Positions 48,431-59,268 of a DNA stretch of 64,000 bases are shown here, piece by piece. This DNA is from Roseateles aquatilis (GTDB taxonomy: Bacteria > Pseudomonadota > Gammaproteobacteria > Burkholderiales > Burkholderiaceae_C): the NCBI RefSeq assembly GCF_002205645.1, contig NZ_NIOF01000016.1, positions 62,001-126,000 on the forward strand, read 5' to 3'. The position numbers were made by a program, and so were the translations under genes. The notes beneath the pieces are model-generated. The model made no database searches. It was not told the DNA's origin and saw only the letters and a program-made list of their open reading frames with translations. How positions within the stretch are numbered: position 1 is the stretch's first letter; each line of letters begins with the position of its first letter.

Positions 48431-49459
48431 TCAAGGCTCTTCGCAGCCCTCGCCCGGGCGCGTCACGTTGCACACCCACCGCCAATCGACCCAGGCCTCG
48501 TCCTTCAACTCGATCGAGAAGGACAAGCCCGGAACGTTGACATCCATCCGCAGCGGTATCCCGGTCACCACATTGCCGTAGGGCAATTGCATGCCGCGCA
48601 CGACGTCGACCGGCGCGGCCTGGCCCAGCTTGAGGGTCATCTGGCTGTTGGCCACGATGTAGTCGAAGTTGTTCCAGACGTAGTCGCCGATGCGGAAATC
48701 CTGCCCGTTGGGCAGTCGCACGACCGATTCGCGAGGCACCAGCTGGTGCAGCCCCGATCGGAAGTTGTTGCCGCTGGCGACCACGAACAGCGCGGAATCG
48801 AGCTTGCTCACCGAGGTGGCGATACCGGCTTCGATCTTCGCGTCGATCTTGCCGGTGATCTTGTCGGCGATCAGGTCACCCACCACCGGCAGCAGCCAGG
48901 ACAGGTTGCTGTCGCACCAGGTGGAGGAGTTGGACGTCGTGGTCATGCCCACGGAGCCCGGCGTCACCCCGCTCCCGACGCTCCCGATCTGGCCCACGAT
49001 GCGGGTGTTGGTCATCGTCAGCACGTTCTGGCAGTCGTAACGGACGATGCCGCCGAAGGACCCCCGAAAGGAACTGACCGCCCGGTAGTCGAGCCCGCCG
49101 ATCTCGACGCGCCCGACGCCGGACGAGACCGGGGTCAGCACCACTTGCAGATCGCCGCTGACGGTGCCGCTCAACAACTCCACGCCGTTCTTCTGCAGCT
49201 CCGGCCGGATGGCGTCGTTGATCCCCGACTGGATATACACCGGGACGCCGAGGGCATATCCGCTGATGGTGCTCAACGGGCCGTACGCGGACCTCGGCTC
49301 GTTGAACGAGGCGGCACCGCCGTTCACCCTGACCGTCGCCGTGTAAAAGCGGTTCTGCACCTGGGGCACCCAATCGGCCCACGCCGAACCAGTCGCCGCC
49401 AGCAGCGGCATCAACGCGACCGCGCGCGCGAAGCGTTGAACTGTCTTCTCGATCGTCAT
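48431..49459 (-). CDS. Secreted protein of unknown function
   Basis: A 342-aa protein with a signal peptide (MTIEKTVQRFARAVALMPLL...SAWA) and AGGGAG upstream of ATG 49459. The mature protein is beta-rich, with four Cys that could form disulfides (YDCQN, TWCDS, WVCNV, EGCEE). Base composition is less GC-rich than its T6SS neighbours. I do not recognise the family. It interrupts the run of T6SS genes and may be an independent acquisition or an uncharacterised envelope component. Confidence 0.75.
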   Translation of the reverse strand: MTIEKTVQRFARAVALMPLLAATGSAWADWVPQVQNRFYTATVRVNGGAASFNEPRSAYGPLSTISGYALGVPVYIQSGINDAIRPELQKNGVELLSGTVSGDLQVVLTPVSSGVGRVEIGGLDYRAVSSFRGSFGGIVRYDCQNVLTMTNTRIVGQIGSVGSGVTPGSVGMTTTSNSSTWCDSNLSWLLPVVGDLIADKITGKIDAKIEAGIATSVSKLDSALFVVASGNNFRSGLHQLVPRESVVRLPNGQDFRIGDYVWNNFDYIVANSQMTLKLGQAAPVDVVRGMQLPYGNVVTGIPLRMDVNVPGLSFSIELKDEAWVDWRWVCNVTRPGEGCEEP

Positions 49460-49689
49460 GCATCACTCCCTGAAGCACGCCTGTTTGGCGCCGAGTGATG
49501 CTACGGGATGGGTCGGCGCCTCATCTCCTGCGGGAGGTGACGGCACGGATGCCCCGTTTGCGCTGCCTGTCTTGGCCGACGCCGAATCGTCCCCGGGGCC
49601 CGATCGATTGGCTCATATCGGCACGGCCCGTTCCGACATGGCTCGCTTGGACATGGCGCGAATCGGCGGTACGTCGATTGGTCACCGCG

Positions 49690-50643
49690 TCAGCGCTTGT
49701 CACGCGCCGCCGTACCTGCCCCACCGCCCTTCCCCGCCGCCTCATCGATCCACTGCCTCATCAACGCCGTCGCCCGCGCGTGTTTGGGATCGACCTTGAG
49801 GCACTTCTGCAGCCAGCCCATCGCGCCGGCCTTGTCCGACGCCGCGACCTTCTCGGCCTTGCGGACATACAGGTCGGCCAGCAGGCGCCTGGCGGACGGA
49901 TCGGCGCGATCCTGCGGCGTGCGTTTCTCCAGCAGTCGGATCGGCTCATCGACCTCGCCTTGCGCGGCGAGCATCGCGATGTGTTCGAGCTCGTTGCGGT
50001 CCGGCGCCGGCTGGGCCTTCGCGGCGGCCGCGGCCTTCGGCGTCGGCACCGTTGCCGGCGTCGCCTTGCGCAGGGTGATCCGCGATGGCGTGCCCAGGTA
50101 GCTCTTGCGGTTGCGATCCTTCTCGATCGATCGCAGGGCGTCGGCGGCCGGGCCGTTGTCCGGTTGCAGCGCGAGCGCCTGCAGGTACTGCGCGGTGGCG
50201 CCGTCCAGGTCGCCGCGCTTTTGCGCCTGCTGGCCCTTCTGCAGGCGCTCGGCCACGCCGCCGTCGATCAGTTGCCGCGTCGCGGCCAGGCTGTCGCGAT
50301 AGCCGGTGTTGTCGGGGCGAAGCACGGTCAGCACTTCCCATGACATCGCCGCCTCGGCCAGGTCGCCGTCCTTGGCCTGGTCCTGGGCGCGCTGGAGCTG
50401 GGCGGCCTCGAAGGCGGACTGCGGCCCCTTGCCGACAGGCCCGGGCTCGCCGCCACGCGAGCCGACCTCAGGTCCGCTGACGCAGGCCGACAGCGCCAGC
50501 GCGGCGGCCAGCGCCGCGGCGACCGCAAGTCGAGACCGGGATCGCGGCGGCATCGTGGAGGCCGCGCCGAAAGCAGCCAGGCCCGCGGACATCGACATCG
50601 CCGTGGTCGCGGTCGGCATCCCCGACGTCATCGCCGCCCTCAT
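49690..50643 (-). CDS. TPR-containing lipoprotein of the ppkA operon
   Basis: A 317-aa predicted lipoprotein (lipobox LALSAC, about residue 54; an in-frame Met at 50553 would give a shorter signal). At least three TPR-like units follow: DLAEAAMSWEVLTVLRPDN, GDLDGATAQYLQALALQPDN and AGAMGWLQKCLKVDPKHARA. ATG 50643 overlaps the deacetylase stop by 4 nt, making it the last gene of ppkA-deacetylase-TPR. A periplasmic scaffold role beside the cell-wall enzyme is likely but inferred. Confidence 0.8.
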   Translation of the reverse strand: MRAAMTSGMPTATTAMSMSAGLAAFGAASTMPPRSRSRLAVAAALAAALALSACVSGPEVGSRGGEPGPVGKGPQSAFEAAQLQRAQDQAKDGDLAEAAMSWEVLTVLRPDNTGYRDSLAATRQLIDGGVAERLQKGQQAQKRGDLDGATAQYLQALALQPDNGPAADALRSIEKDRNRKSYLGTPSRITLRKATPATVPTPKAAAAAKAQPAPDRNELEHIAMLAAQGEVDEPIRLLEKRTPQDRADPSARRLLADLYVRKAEKVAASDKAGAMGWLQKCLKVDPKHARATALMRQWIDEAAGKGGGAGTAARDKR

Positions 50644-51695
50644 GGCGTCTGCCCGATGCGGCGGCTGGTCTGCAGCCGGGCCTTGAAGGCCTCGAGGTCG
50701 TGGTCGCCGAAGATCATCGTGCGGCGCAGCATCAACGGCTGCGCGAAGAAGGCGTTGCCGCCGGGATTGACGGTCACCGCCAGCGTGTACTTCTGGCGCG
50801 TCAGCGTGTCCAGCACCTGCTCGTTGGCGTCGCCGTAGGGATAGGCGTAGTGACGCACCTGGCCGCCCAGCTTCTGCTCCAGCTGGTCGCGCGGCCCGGC
50901 GGTCTCCTGGTCGAGATTGCGGCGATAGCGCTCGTCGTTCTCGCCGGCGGCGCGCTCGATCAGGTTGCGGTGGGACTTGGAGTGCGACTGCACATCCATC
51001 AGCCCAGAGCCCTGCATCTCCGCCAGTTGCGCCCAACTGACCGCGTCGCCCGCGCCGACGAAGTCGGTGTAGACGAACATCGTCGCGGGCAGGCCCAGCT
51101 TGCGCAGCACCGGATAGGCGAAGCGGTAGACCGACTCGTAGCCGTCGTCGAAGGTCACGACGACCGACTTCGGCGGCAGCGGCTCACGGCCTTCCAGGTA
51201 GCCGGTCAGTTGCGAGAGCCGCAGCACGCGATAGTCGTTGCGCACCAGCCATTCCATCTGCGCCGCGAAGTTGGCGGGGGACACGGCCATCTTGCCGCCC
51301 GTGGTGCCGATCCGGTGGTAGCAGAGGATGGGCACCGTCTGGTAGCTGCCCGCGTGCACGCCGGTCGGATTGAGCGGCTTGAGCGGCACGATCAGCGGCT
51401 GGCCCGCGTCGACCTTGGCGACGCCGCCGTTGGCCGCCGCGATCTGCCAGTCGCGGTCCTCGCCGCCGAGCAACCGGCCCGCGATGCCGCGCAGCGACTC
51501 GCCGGCCACGGGCACGTAGATCAGCAGGCGGTCGCTGCGCGCGACGATCTCGCCGGCCACGGCGGCGGCCGATGTCGGCGGCGGCGCGGGCTGCGTCGGC
51601 GGGGTTTCGTGGAGGGTCGGCGAGGCGCAGCCGGCCAGCGTCAGCACGGCGGCGGCCAGGGCGGCCTGCGCCGCGGGCCTGAGGGCCAGGTTCAT
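50640..51695 (-). CDS. Polysaccharide deacetylase lipoprotein with LysM-like domain, ppkA operon
   Basis: A 351-aa lipoprotein (lipobox LAGC, Cys23). Residues ~55-105 form a LysM-like motif (LLIYVPVAGESLRGIAGRLLGG...LIVPL). The NodB-type carbohydrate esterase 4 domain follows, with VPILCYHRI, catalytic/metal motif VVTFDDGYES, metal-binding HSKSHRN and AYPYGDAN. Such enzymes N-deacetylate peptidoglycan or other glycans. It lies 26 nt after ppkA and overlaps the TPR lipoprotein gene. The context suggests local wall remodelling for T6SS passage. Confidence 0.87.
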   Translation of the reverse strand: MNLALRPAAQAALAAAVLTLAGCASPTLHETPPTQPAPPPTSAAAVAGEIVARSDRLLIYVPVAGESLRGIAGRLLGGEDRDWQIAAANGGVAKVDAGQPLIVPLKPLNPTGVHAGSYQTVPILCYHRIGTTGGKMAVSPANFAAQMEWLVRNDYRVLRLSQLTGYLEGREPLPPKSVVVTFDDGYESVYRFAYPVLRKLGLPATMFVYTDFVGAGDAVSWAQLAEMQGSGLMDVQSHSKSHRNLIERAAGENDERYRRNLDQETAGPRDQLEQKLGGQVRHYAYPYGDANEQVLDTLTRQKYTLAVTVNPGGNAFFAQPLMLRRTMIFGDHDLEAFKARLQTSRRIGQTP

Positions 51696-51721
51696 GTCGG
51701 GCAATGCCTTCAAGGGTCGAT

Positions 51722-54178
<2,457 letters not shown>

Positions 54179-54243
54179 CGAACGCCTCGCCGCGACGAGG
54201 ATCGCCGCCCAGACCGCATCGTCCGTGTCGCGGGGATCGGGGG

Positions 54244-54260
54244 CAATGAACGAAAGTCAC
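54244..54260. promoter_or_regulatory. 17-bp motif upstream of ppkA, identical to that upstream of tagH
   Basis: CAATGAACGAAAGTCAC, a second exact copy. The TGACTTTCGT core (minus strand) lies 72 nt before the ppkA start, closely matching the 68 nt before tagH. Confidence 0.5.
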
Positions 54261-54351
54261 GCGGGCCCGGGGACGGACACCGCCGGGCACCGATGCGTCA
54301 ACGCAGGCCGTCGCGAGCGCCGGTCCCTGTCCGCCGGCCCGACCTGACGGA

Positions 54352-55092
54352 TCAGCAGCGCGGGACGACGTAGGGGACGCCGAAGAAGCCGGCATCCACC
54401 AGGGCCTTGGGCGTGGCCAGCAAGGGGTTGGCCTGCGCCCGCGCGTCGGCGAATTGCTGCTCCAGGAAGGCGCGATCGCCGACGGGGTCGGGGACCGCCA
54501 TCGGATTCAACACGCTGGGGCCGACCAAGGGCCCGAGCCGCTCGGCCAGTTCATCGTCGAACAGGTCGTCCGCCGGATCCAGCACCGGCGGCGGCGAATG
54601 CGCCAGGAGCCGCGGGCCGATGGCCTCCAACCAGGCGTCGAATCCCGCACCGGCAGGCATGACGTGTCGCGCCAGGCGCACCAGGACGCGGATGCTGTCG
54701 TGCAGATCCCCGGAAAACTGCCGCGCCTGGGTCAGTCCGCGCTGGAGCCAGGTGTAGGCGCACCACAGCGGCCCCGCGATCGGTCCGACCCACGCCGTCC
54801 GGCGCAACTCGCAGTAGGCCAGATAGCGGGGATCGACCGTGGCGCACCAGCCGGCTTGCAGGACCAGCAAGGGATCCGCTCGCGATTCGAGCCCCTCGAA
54901 ACGCCAGACGATCCATTCATGAACGGCGACGGCCAGCGCCAGGGCCGCCCGCGGCGATAGGCCCTGCAACAGCGCCTCCGACACCGGCGCGGCGTGATCG
55001 CGTTGCTCAAGGCCGCGCGCGTCGTCCCACAGGAAGCCGATCGCGCGGCGGTCCGCCTCCGGGATCCGGATCCAGGGCGGGCGACTCAGCAT
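54352..55092 (-). CDS. Putative T6SS immunity protein 2 (paralogue of the upstream gene)
   Basis: A 246-aa cytoplasmic protein of no named family that I recognise. It aligns by eye with the preceding 245-aa protein: EWIVWRFEGLES vs QWVVARVDGVAP; PLWCAYTWLQ vs PLWVARTLLF; VRLARHVMPAGAGFDAWLE vs VLLARQVMGAHKGFSTWLS; ANPLLATPKALVDAGFFGVPY vs ANPYLRSAQEMAKLGFEGQPY. It is the last gene of the vgrG operon, 30 nt after its paralogue and directly behind a deaminase-fold toxin gene. That is the expected position for immunity. Start ATG 55092 lacks a strong ribosome site. Confidence 0.65.
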   Translation of the reverse strand: MLSRPPWIRIPEADRRAIGFLWDDARGLEQRDHAAPVSEALLQGLSPRAALALAVAVHEWIVWRFEGLESRADPLLVLQAGWCATVDPRYLAYCELRRTAWVGPIAGPLWCAYTWLQRGLTQARQFSGDLHDSIRVLVRLARHVMPAGAGFDAWLEAIGPRLLAHSPPPVLDPADDLFDDELAERLGPLVGPSVLNPMAVPDPVGDRAFLEQQFADARAQANPLLATPKALVDAGFFGVPYVVPRC

Positions 55093-55122
55093 GGACCGAT
55101 GCTGACGATGCCCACGGCAGGA

Positions 55123-55860
55123 CTACCGGCCATAGGGCTGGCCTTCGAATCCCAGCTTCGCCATCTCTTGGGCGCTCCTCAGGTACGGGTTGGCCGACGG
55201 GTCGAGCCCGGCCAGGAAGGCGTCCACGCGAGCCCGCGCGTCCTCGGTCGTCGTCCAGGCGAAATCCGGCCAGAAGAACTCCGGCGGCACCGGCTTCCAG
55301 ACCAGTTGCGAGTCCTCGTCATCGGCGTCGTCGTCCTCGACGGCATAGTGCGCCTTGGCCTTCTTCAGGGCCTGGCTCAGCCACGTCGAGAAGCCCTTGT
55401 GCGCCCCCATGACCTGGCGCGCGAGCAGCACCGTCGACATCGCCTCACCCTGCAGTTCGTCGCCGTCGATGGCGGAACCGAAGATCCAGAAGAGCAGCGT
55501 GCGGGCCACCCACAGCGGCTCCTCGGCCTTCGGCGGCGAGATCTTGGCGAACAGCGGCGGATCGGTCAGGCTGGCATAACGCAGGTCGGCGCACAGCGCC
55601 CACATGGCCTCCACGCGCTGCATCGTGTCCTGCACATCCTGCGCCGGAGCCACGCCGTCCACGCGGGCCACCACCCACTGCACGCACGCCAGGCCGAGGC
55701 CGAAGGTCGCCTCGTCGCGCAGCTCGCTCAGTTGACCGGCCAACCGGATGTTGCGCTCGTCGTCGTCGTCGAGCAGCGTGTTGCGGATCGGTCGATCCCA
55801 TTCGAAATCGAATGGCAGCGCCGACAGATTCATGCGCGTCAGGTAGTCCGGCAGATTCAC
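55123..55860 (-). CDS. Putative T6SS immunity protein 1
   Basis: A 245-aa soluble protein starting at GTG 55860 with GAAGGA upstream, 15 nt after the toxin stop. It is mostly helical with an acidic loop (VEDDDADDEDSQ) and no signal peptide. That fits a cytoplasmic inhibitor of a nucleic-acid-targeting toxin. It is clearly homologous to the next gene (conserved LARQVM...GFSTWL and C-terminal ANPYLRSA...LGFEGQPY). Its assignment as immunity rests on position and on the tandem duplication typical of immunity genes. Confidence 0.7.
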   Translation of the reverse strand: MNLPDYLTRMNLSALPFDFEWDRPIRNTLLDDDDERNIRLAGQLSELRDEATFGLGLACVQWVVARVDGVAPAQDVQDTMQRVEAMWALCADLRYASLTDPPLFAKISPPKAEEPLWVARTLLFWIFGSAIDGDELQGEAMSTVLLARQVMGAHKGFSTWLSQALKKAKAHYAVEDDDADDEDSQLVWKPVPPEFFWPDFAWTTTEDARARVDAFLAGLDPSANPYLRSAQEMAKLGFEGQPYGR

Positions 55861-55875
55861 GTTGAGTCCTTCGAG

Positions 55876-56673
55876 TCACTTCACCAGGGTGGCCATGCTG
55901 CGCCGCGCCTTTTGCGCGAACATCGTCTCGCTTTGATTCGACAGCGGCTTTCCATTCTTCTTCGTGCCGTTGATCTTCTTCATCAACGACTGGTACCCGT
56001 CTTCCTTGTCGCAGTCTTCCAGGGCCTGCGGCTTGTTCTCGGCATCGCAGATCACGATGACGATCTCGCAGGCCTGCGCGGCGTGGCACAGCATCTCGTA
56101 GCAATTCGGGCAAGGCATTCCGGAGCGCCCCGTGCCCACGGCCTTGAGCGGGCGACCGCGCAGGATAGCCCGGCGCCAGTCGATCTTCAGCAGCATGCTG
56201 CCGCCGCGCATCGAGTCGCCCATGTTGGAGAGCGTGTTCACGATCTTCGCCTCGGCATGGTAGGCACACCGCTGCGTCGGATGGCGATACGACTTCTCGC
56301 ACAGGACACCGTCCTCGCCCCGCCCTTGTGGCGGCGTCGTGTTGTCCGCGGACGGCCCGGGCAGGGACTCATTCACCGCGCCGTCGCTGGCGCCCATCAT
56401 GGACAGCGCGCCGTCCGCGCCGATTCGCCGGGCCGACGAGATCGTCAATCCGCCTTCGACCGCCTTCTTGTGGCTGGCCTCCAAGGCCTCGCGCCGCGTC
56501 TTCGCCAGCTTGTCGGCCGCCGGACTCGCATCGTCCTGCGCCAGTCGCTGCTTGGCGTCGGCGGCGTAATCCTTCCTTGCCTTCTCGTTGGCGGCGTCCA
56601 TGGTCTGGCAATGGTTCTGCGTGAACATCGAGATGTCCGCCGCCCCTGTCTTGGTCCCGACCGCAGTCCCCAT
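55876..56673 (-). CDS. Deaminase-fold T6SS effector
   Basis: A 265-aa putative toxin. The C-terminal half carries the zinc-dependent deaminase signature: His139-Ala140-Glu141 in RCAYHAEAKIVNTL and Pro187-Cys188-x2-Cys191 in SGMPCPNCYEML, followed by the strand EIVIVICDAEN. His/Cys/Cys would bind zinc and Glu141 would be the proton shuttle. This is the nucleic-acid cytidine/adenosine deaminase superfamily that includes the bacterial toxins DddA and SsdA. The N-terminal half (1-110) is Ala/Lys-rich and probably mediates loading on PAAR. GGAGG precedes ATG 56673. The substrate (DNA, RNA or nucleotide) is unknown. The 3' part is visibly less GC-rich than its neighbours. Confidence 0.78.
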   Translation of the reverse strand: MGTAVGTKTGAADISMFTQNHCQTMDAANEKARKDYAADAKQRLAQDDASPAADKLAKTRREALEASHKKAVEGGLTISSARRIGADGALSMMGASDGAVNESLPGPSADNTTPPQGRGEDGVLCEKSYRHPTQRCAYHAEAKIVNTLSNMGDSMRGGSMLLKIDWRRAILRGRPLKAVGTGRSGMPCPNCYEMLCHAAQACEIVIVICDAENKPQALEDCDKEDGYQSLMKKINGTKKNGKPLSNQSETMFAQKARRSMATLVK

Positions 56674-56702
56674 GGCTTTCCTCCCCGTGCCTTCCGATGG
56701 CG

Positions 56703-57092
56703 TCAGGCGCTGTTGTTCATCGTCATGTCGAGCAGGCGGACGATGTTCTCGCCCTCGACCTTGACGTTGAAGGACCACGCCACGGCGATCGCCTTGCCCT
56801 GGATGCAATGGTCGACGACGTTCATGCCCAGCGAGCGCGTGGCCGCCTCGTCACCCTTGCTCGTGCCGTGATTGGACTTGTTCTTCATGCTCACCTGATC
56901 GCCGCCGATCTTCACGCGGCGCGTGCCGTCACCCGTGTCCTTGGCCTTGGAGAAGTTGGGATACGGGATCGGCACCGGACCGGCCGGCGGCGACGGCGGC
57001 GAGAGGCAGACGTCGGGCATCGCGCCCAGCACGTGGGTGTTGTCGTTGACGGCGGAGACCTCGCGGCTGTTGGCGAAGATGTTGCGGCTCAT
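56703..57092 (-). CDS. PAAR-like DUF4150 spike-tip protein
   Basis: A 129-aa PAAR-family cone that sharpens the VgrG spike and carries the effector. The family start MSRNIFANSREVSAVNDNTHVLGAMPDVCLSPPSPPAGPVPIPYPNF (landmark residues 1-47) and the motif SKAKDTGDGTRRVKIGGDQVSMKNKSN are typical of DUF4150. ATG 57092 overlaps the ketosynthase-like gene by ATGA. The effector starts 29 nt downstream as a separate protein, not fused to PAAR. Confidence 0.92.
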   Translation of the reverse strand: MSRNIFANSREVSAVNDNTHVLGAMPDVCLSPPSPPAGPVPIPYPNFSKAKDTGDGTRRVKIGGDQVSMKNKSNHGTSKGDEAATRSLGMNVVDHCIQGKAIAVAWSFNVKVEGENIVRLLDMTMNNSA

Positions 57093-58171
57093 GACGGCTG
57101 CGCTCCCAATGAGGGCGACCCATTTCCGCCGGGCACGGCCCGGGCGATCATCGCGCCGCGCCCGCCTTGATCGCTGCCGACATGGCAGAGCGCCGTCGGG
57201 CCCGGCGCATAACCTTCGTCCAGCGCATGCCAGGCCCACGCCAGCAGACACGGCACGATCGCCGCGCCGATCTCGCCCAGATACTCGATCGGATGCCAGA
57301 GATCCAACGGCGTCTCGCGCGGCCCTTCCTGAAGGCGAAGCGCGGCGATCATGGCTTCCTTGAACTTGTAATGCTCGCCCGACAGGTCGGTCACCCGGTA
57401 GGCCACGTCGTCCAGGCGCAGACGTGCCTGCCGCAGCGCTTGCCCGACCGCGTCCGTCAAGCCGTCGCCGCGCGTGGCGAGCGTGCTGTCGATCGTGCCG
57501 CGTTCGACCCCTTCGCCACAGCCCACCACGGCAAGGCCCCCTGCTTCGCCGGGCGCGAGGGACACCAGCACCGCGGCCCCCGCCTCCCCGGCGTGCAGGC
57601 CGTCGATGTTCATGGCGGTGAGCAACCGCCGCCGCTGCGCCAGGCTCTCCAGCGTGGCACGCTCCAGCAGCGAGTCCACGCCCGCCACGATCGCGCGGCG
57701 ATCCGCGCCGCCGGCCAGCCACTGCCGCGCCGCCAGCAGCGCGTGCAGGCCGCCGATCTGGTCTTCCTGGAAGACCATCGACGCGGGATGCAGCGCGTCA
57801 TCCAGGCTCTGCGCGAGCAGCTCGGGCAGCGCGGCGGCCAGGTCCGCGGGCCGGCCGGGACGATCCGGCGCGCTGGACGCGATGAACAGCGGCACCTCAC
57901 GCAGCCGCAAGGGCGCCGCGGACGCCTGCAGGCACTCCCAGATCGCCGGCGCCAGCAGGCCCGCCAGCAAGCGGGATCCGCCCCACCGCTGCGGCAGCGA
58001 CACGCGGCCGCACGGCAGCGGCTCCCCGCTGACCGGGTCCAGCCACCCGGACGCCCGCACGCCGCTGACACCGGCCCGCAGCGCCGCCAGGGTCGACGGC
58101 GCGTTGTAGCCCACCGCGGACACGATCCCGCAGCCGATCACGAACAGAGGCCCCGCCTGCGCCGCGCTCAT
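57089..58171 (-). CDS. Ketosynthase/thiolase-like protein of the T6SS cargo operon, probably inactive
   Basis: A 360-aa protein with the beta-ketoacyl synthase N-terminal pattern (FVIGCGIVSAVGYNAPSTLAALRAGVSG; RAIVAGVDSLLERATLESL; AGEAGAAVLVSL). The segment where active enzymes have their nucleophilic Cys reads MVFQEDQIGGLHALLAARQW with no Cys, so condensing activity is unlikely. Such proteins recur between DUF2169 and PAAR genes in T6SS cargo operons, presumably as adaptors or chaperones. It overlaps both neighbours by 4 nt. Confidence 0.8.
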   Translation of the reverse strand: MSAAQAGPLFVIGCGIVSAVGYNAPSTLAALRAGVSGVRASGWLDPVSGEPLPCGRVSLPQRWGGSRLLAGLLAPAIWECLQASAAPLRLREVPLFIASSAPDRPGRPADLAAALPELLAQSLDDALHPASMVFQEDQIGGLHALLAARQWLAGGADRRAIVAGVDSLLERATLESLAQRRRLLTAMNIDGLHAGEAGAAVLVSLAPGEAGGLAVVGCGEGVERGTIDSTLATRGDGLTDAVGQALRQARLRLDDVAYRVTDLSGEHYKFKEAMIAALRLQEGPRETPLDLWHPIEYLGEIGAAIVPCLLAWAWHALDEGYAPGPTALCHVGSDQGGRGAMIARAVPGGNGSPSLGAQPS

Positions 58172-59268
58172 GACGACCGCCTCCGCCGCGCGGCGACCGC
58201 CTCGGCGAGGCTCGCGTAGTAGCGCTTCTCCGGAAAACGCCGGGCCCGGTGCCAGGCCGCCGACATCTCTCCCGCGATCGTCTCCCTGACGTCGAACACG
58301 CTCTTGCCCAGCGCGATCGCCGTGCGCCAGACCAGCGAGAAGCGCTCCGCGTCCGGCTCCAGCACGACCGTGTCGAGTACCGCGTCCTGCGTGACGTCGC
58401 GTCCCCGGTGCGGAATGAAAGTCACCGGCATGCGCTCGCGCGGCAGCTGGAAGCCGCGGCGCCCGTCCGGCGTCAGGTTGAGCAGCGTCACTTCCTCGCC
58501 GCCCGCCGGATGCGCGATGAGCTGGTCCGGCGGCGCCGCCTGAAAGTAGCGCTCGTCGAAATCGTCCGGCCAGAACGGCGCGCGCGACGTCTGCCACGCC
58601 TTGTCGTAGGTCCCCGCGTAGCCCGCGCGCGGCGTCCAGTTGCGACCGATCGGCGAGAACGCCATGGGCCGGTAGCTCTTGCGCGGGTGCTCCACGGGTT
58701 TTCCGGACTCCTCGGTGTTGGGCAGCGGCTGTCCGTCCAACCGCTCCATGTGTCTGCGATAGCCGCGCCCGACCGGGTTCTCGAGATAGGTGAAGGTGCG
58801 CCCGAGGTCGGCCTCCGTCGCATCCGTGCCGCCGAAGGCGACGTCGTAGCTCAAGGGCAGCGCGACGAACGGCGCCGGCTCCGACTGCCCCAGCCCGAGC
58901 ACGCCCTGGCGCCACTCGCGCGGGCCCACCACGTCGAACTGCTTGGTCATCGCGCCGACCCGCAGCCCCACCGGGACGCGCCTGGCCGGCGCGCCGCCGG
59001 GCGCATGCGCGCTGCCCACCAGCAGCACGTCACAGGCGGGCTTGCGATGGGCGTAGTCGCTGTCGAAGAGCGGCGCGGTCAGGCCCGCCTCGCCGCTGAA
59101 CACGTCGTGCTCCACCAGCGGCAGTTGCGTCGGGGCGATCGTCGGCGCCTCGCCGTTGCGCGGCAGCCGGTAGGTCCGCTTCATCATGACGACGAGCAGC
59201 TCACGACCGTCGCGCTGATATCCGACGGTCCATCCGGCCTTGCCGCCGCTCTGGTCGACGAAGTTCAT
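58168..59268 (-). CDS. DUF2169 T6SS effector adaptor
   Basis: A 366-aa protein of the DUF2169 family, known to help load effectors with their cognate PAAR onto VgrG (shown in Agrobacterium, from memory). Hallmarks are the N-terminal GGKAGWTVGYQRDGRELLVVMMKRTYRL, YRPMAFSPIGRNWTPRAGYAGTYDKAWQ and RAPFWPDDFDERYFQAAPPDQ. Start ATG 59268 overlaps the preceding gene by ATGA. It lies directly upstream of the ketosynthase-like and PAAR genes, consistent with a role in delivering the deaminase toxin. Confidence 0.92.
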   Translation of the reverse strand: MNFVDQSGGKAGWTVGYQRDGRELLVVMMKRTYRLPRNGEAPTIAPTQLPLVEHDVFSGEAGLTAPLFDSDYAHRKPACDVLLVGSAHAPGGAPARRVPVGLRVGAMTKQFDVVGPREWRQGVLGLGQSEPAPFVALPLSYDVAFGGTDATEADLGRTFTYLENPVGRGYRRHMERLDGQPLPNTEESGKPVEHPRKSYRPMAFSPIGRNWTPRAGYAGTYDKAWQTSRAPFWPDDFDERYFQAAPPDQLIAHPAGGEEVTLLNLTPDGRRGFQLPRERMPVTFIPHRGRDVTQDAVLDTVVLEPDAERFSLVWRTAIALGKSVFDVRETIAGEMSAAWHRARRFPEKRYYASLAEAVAARRRRSS

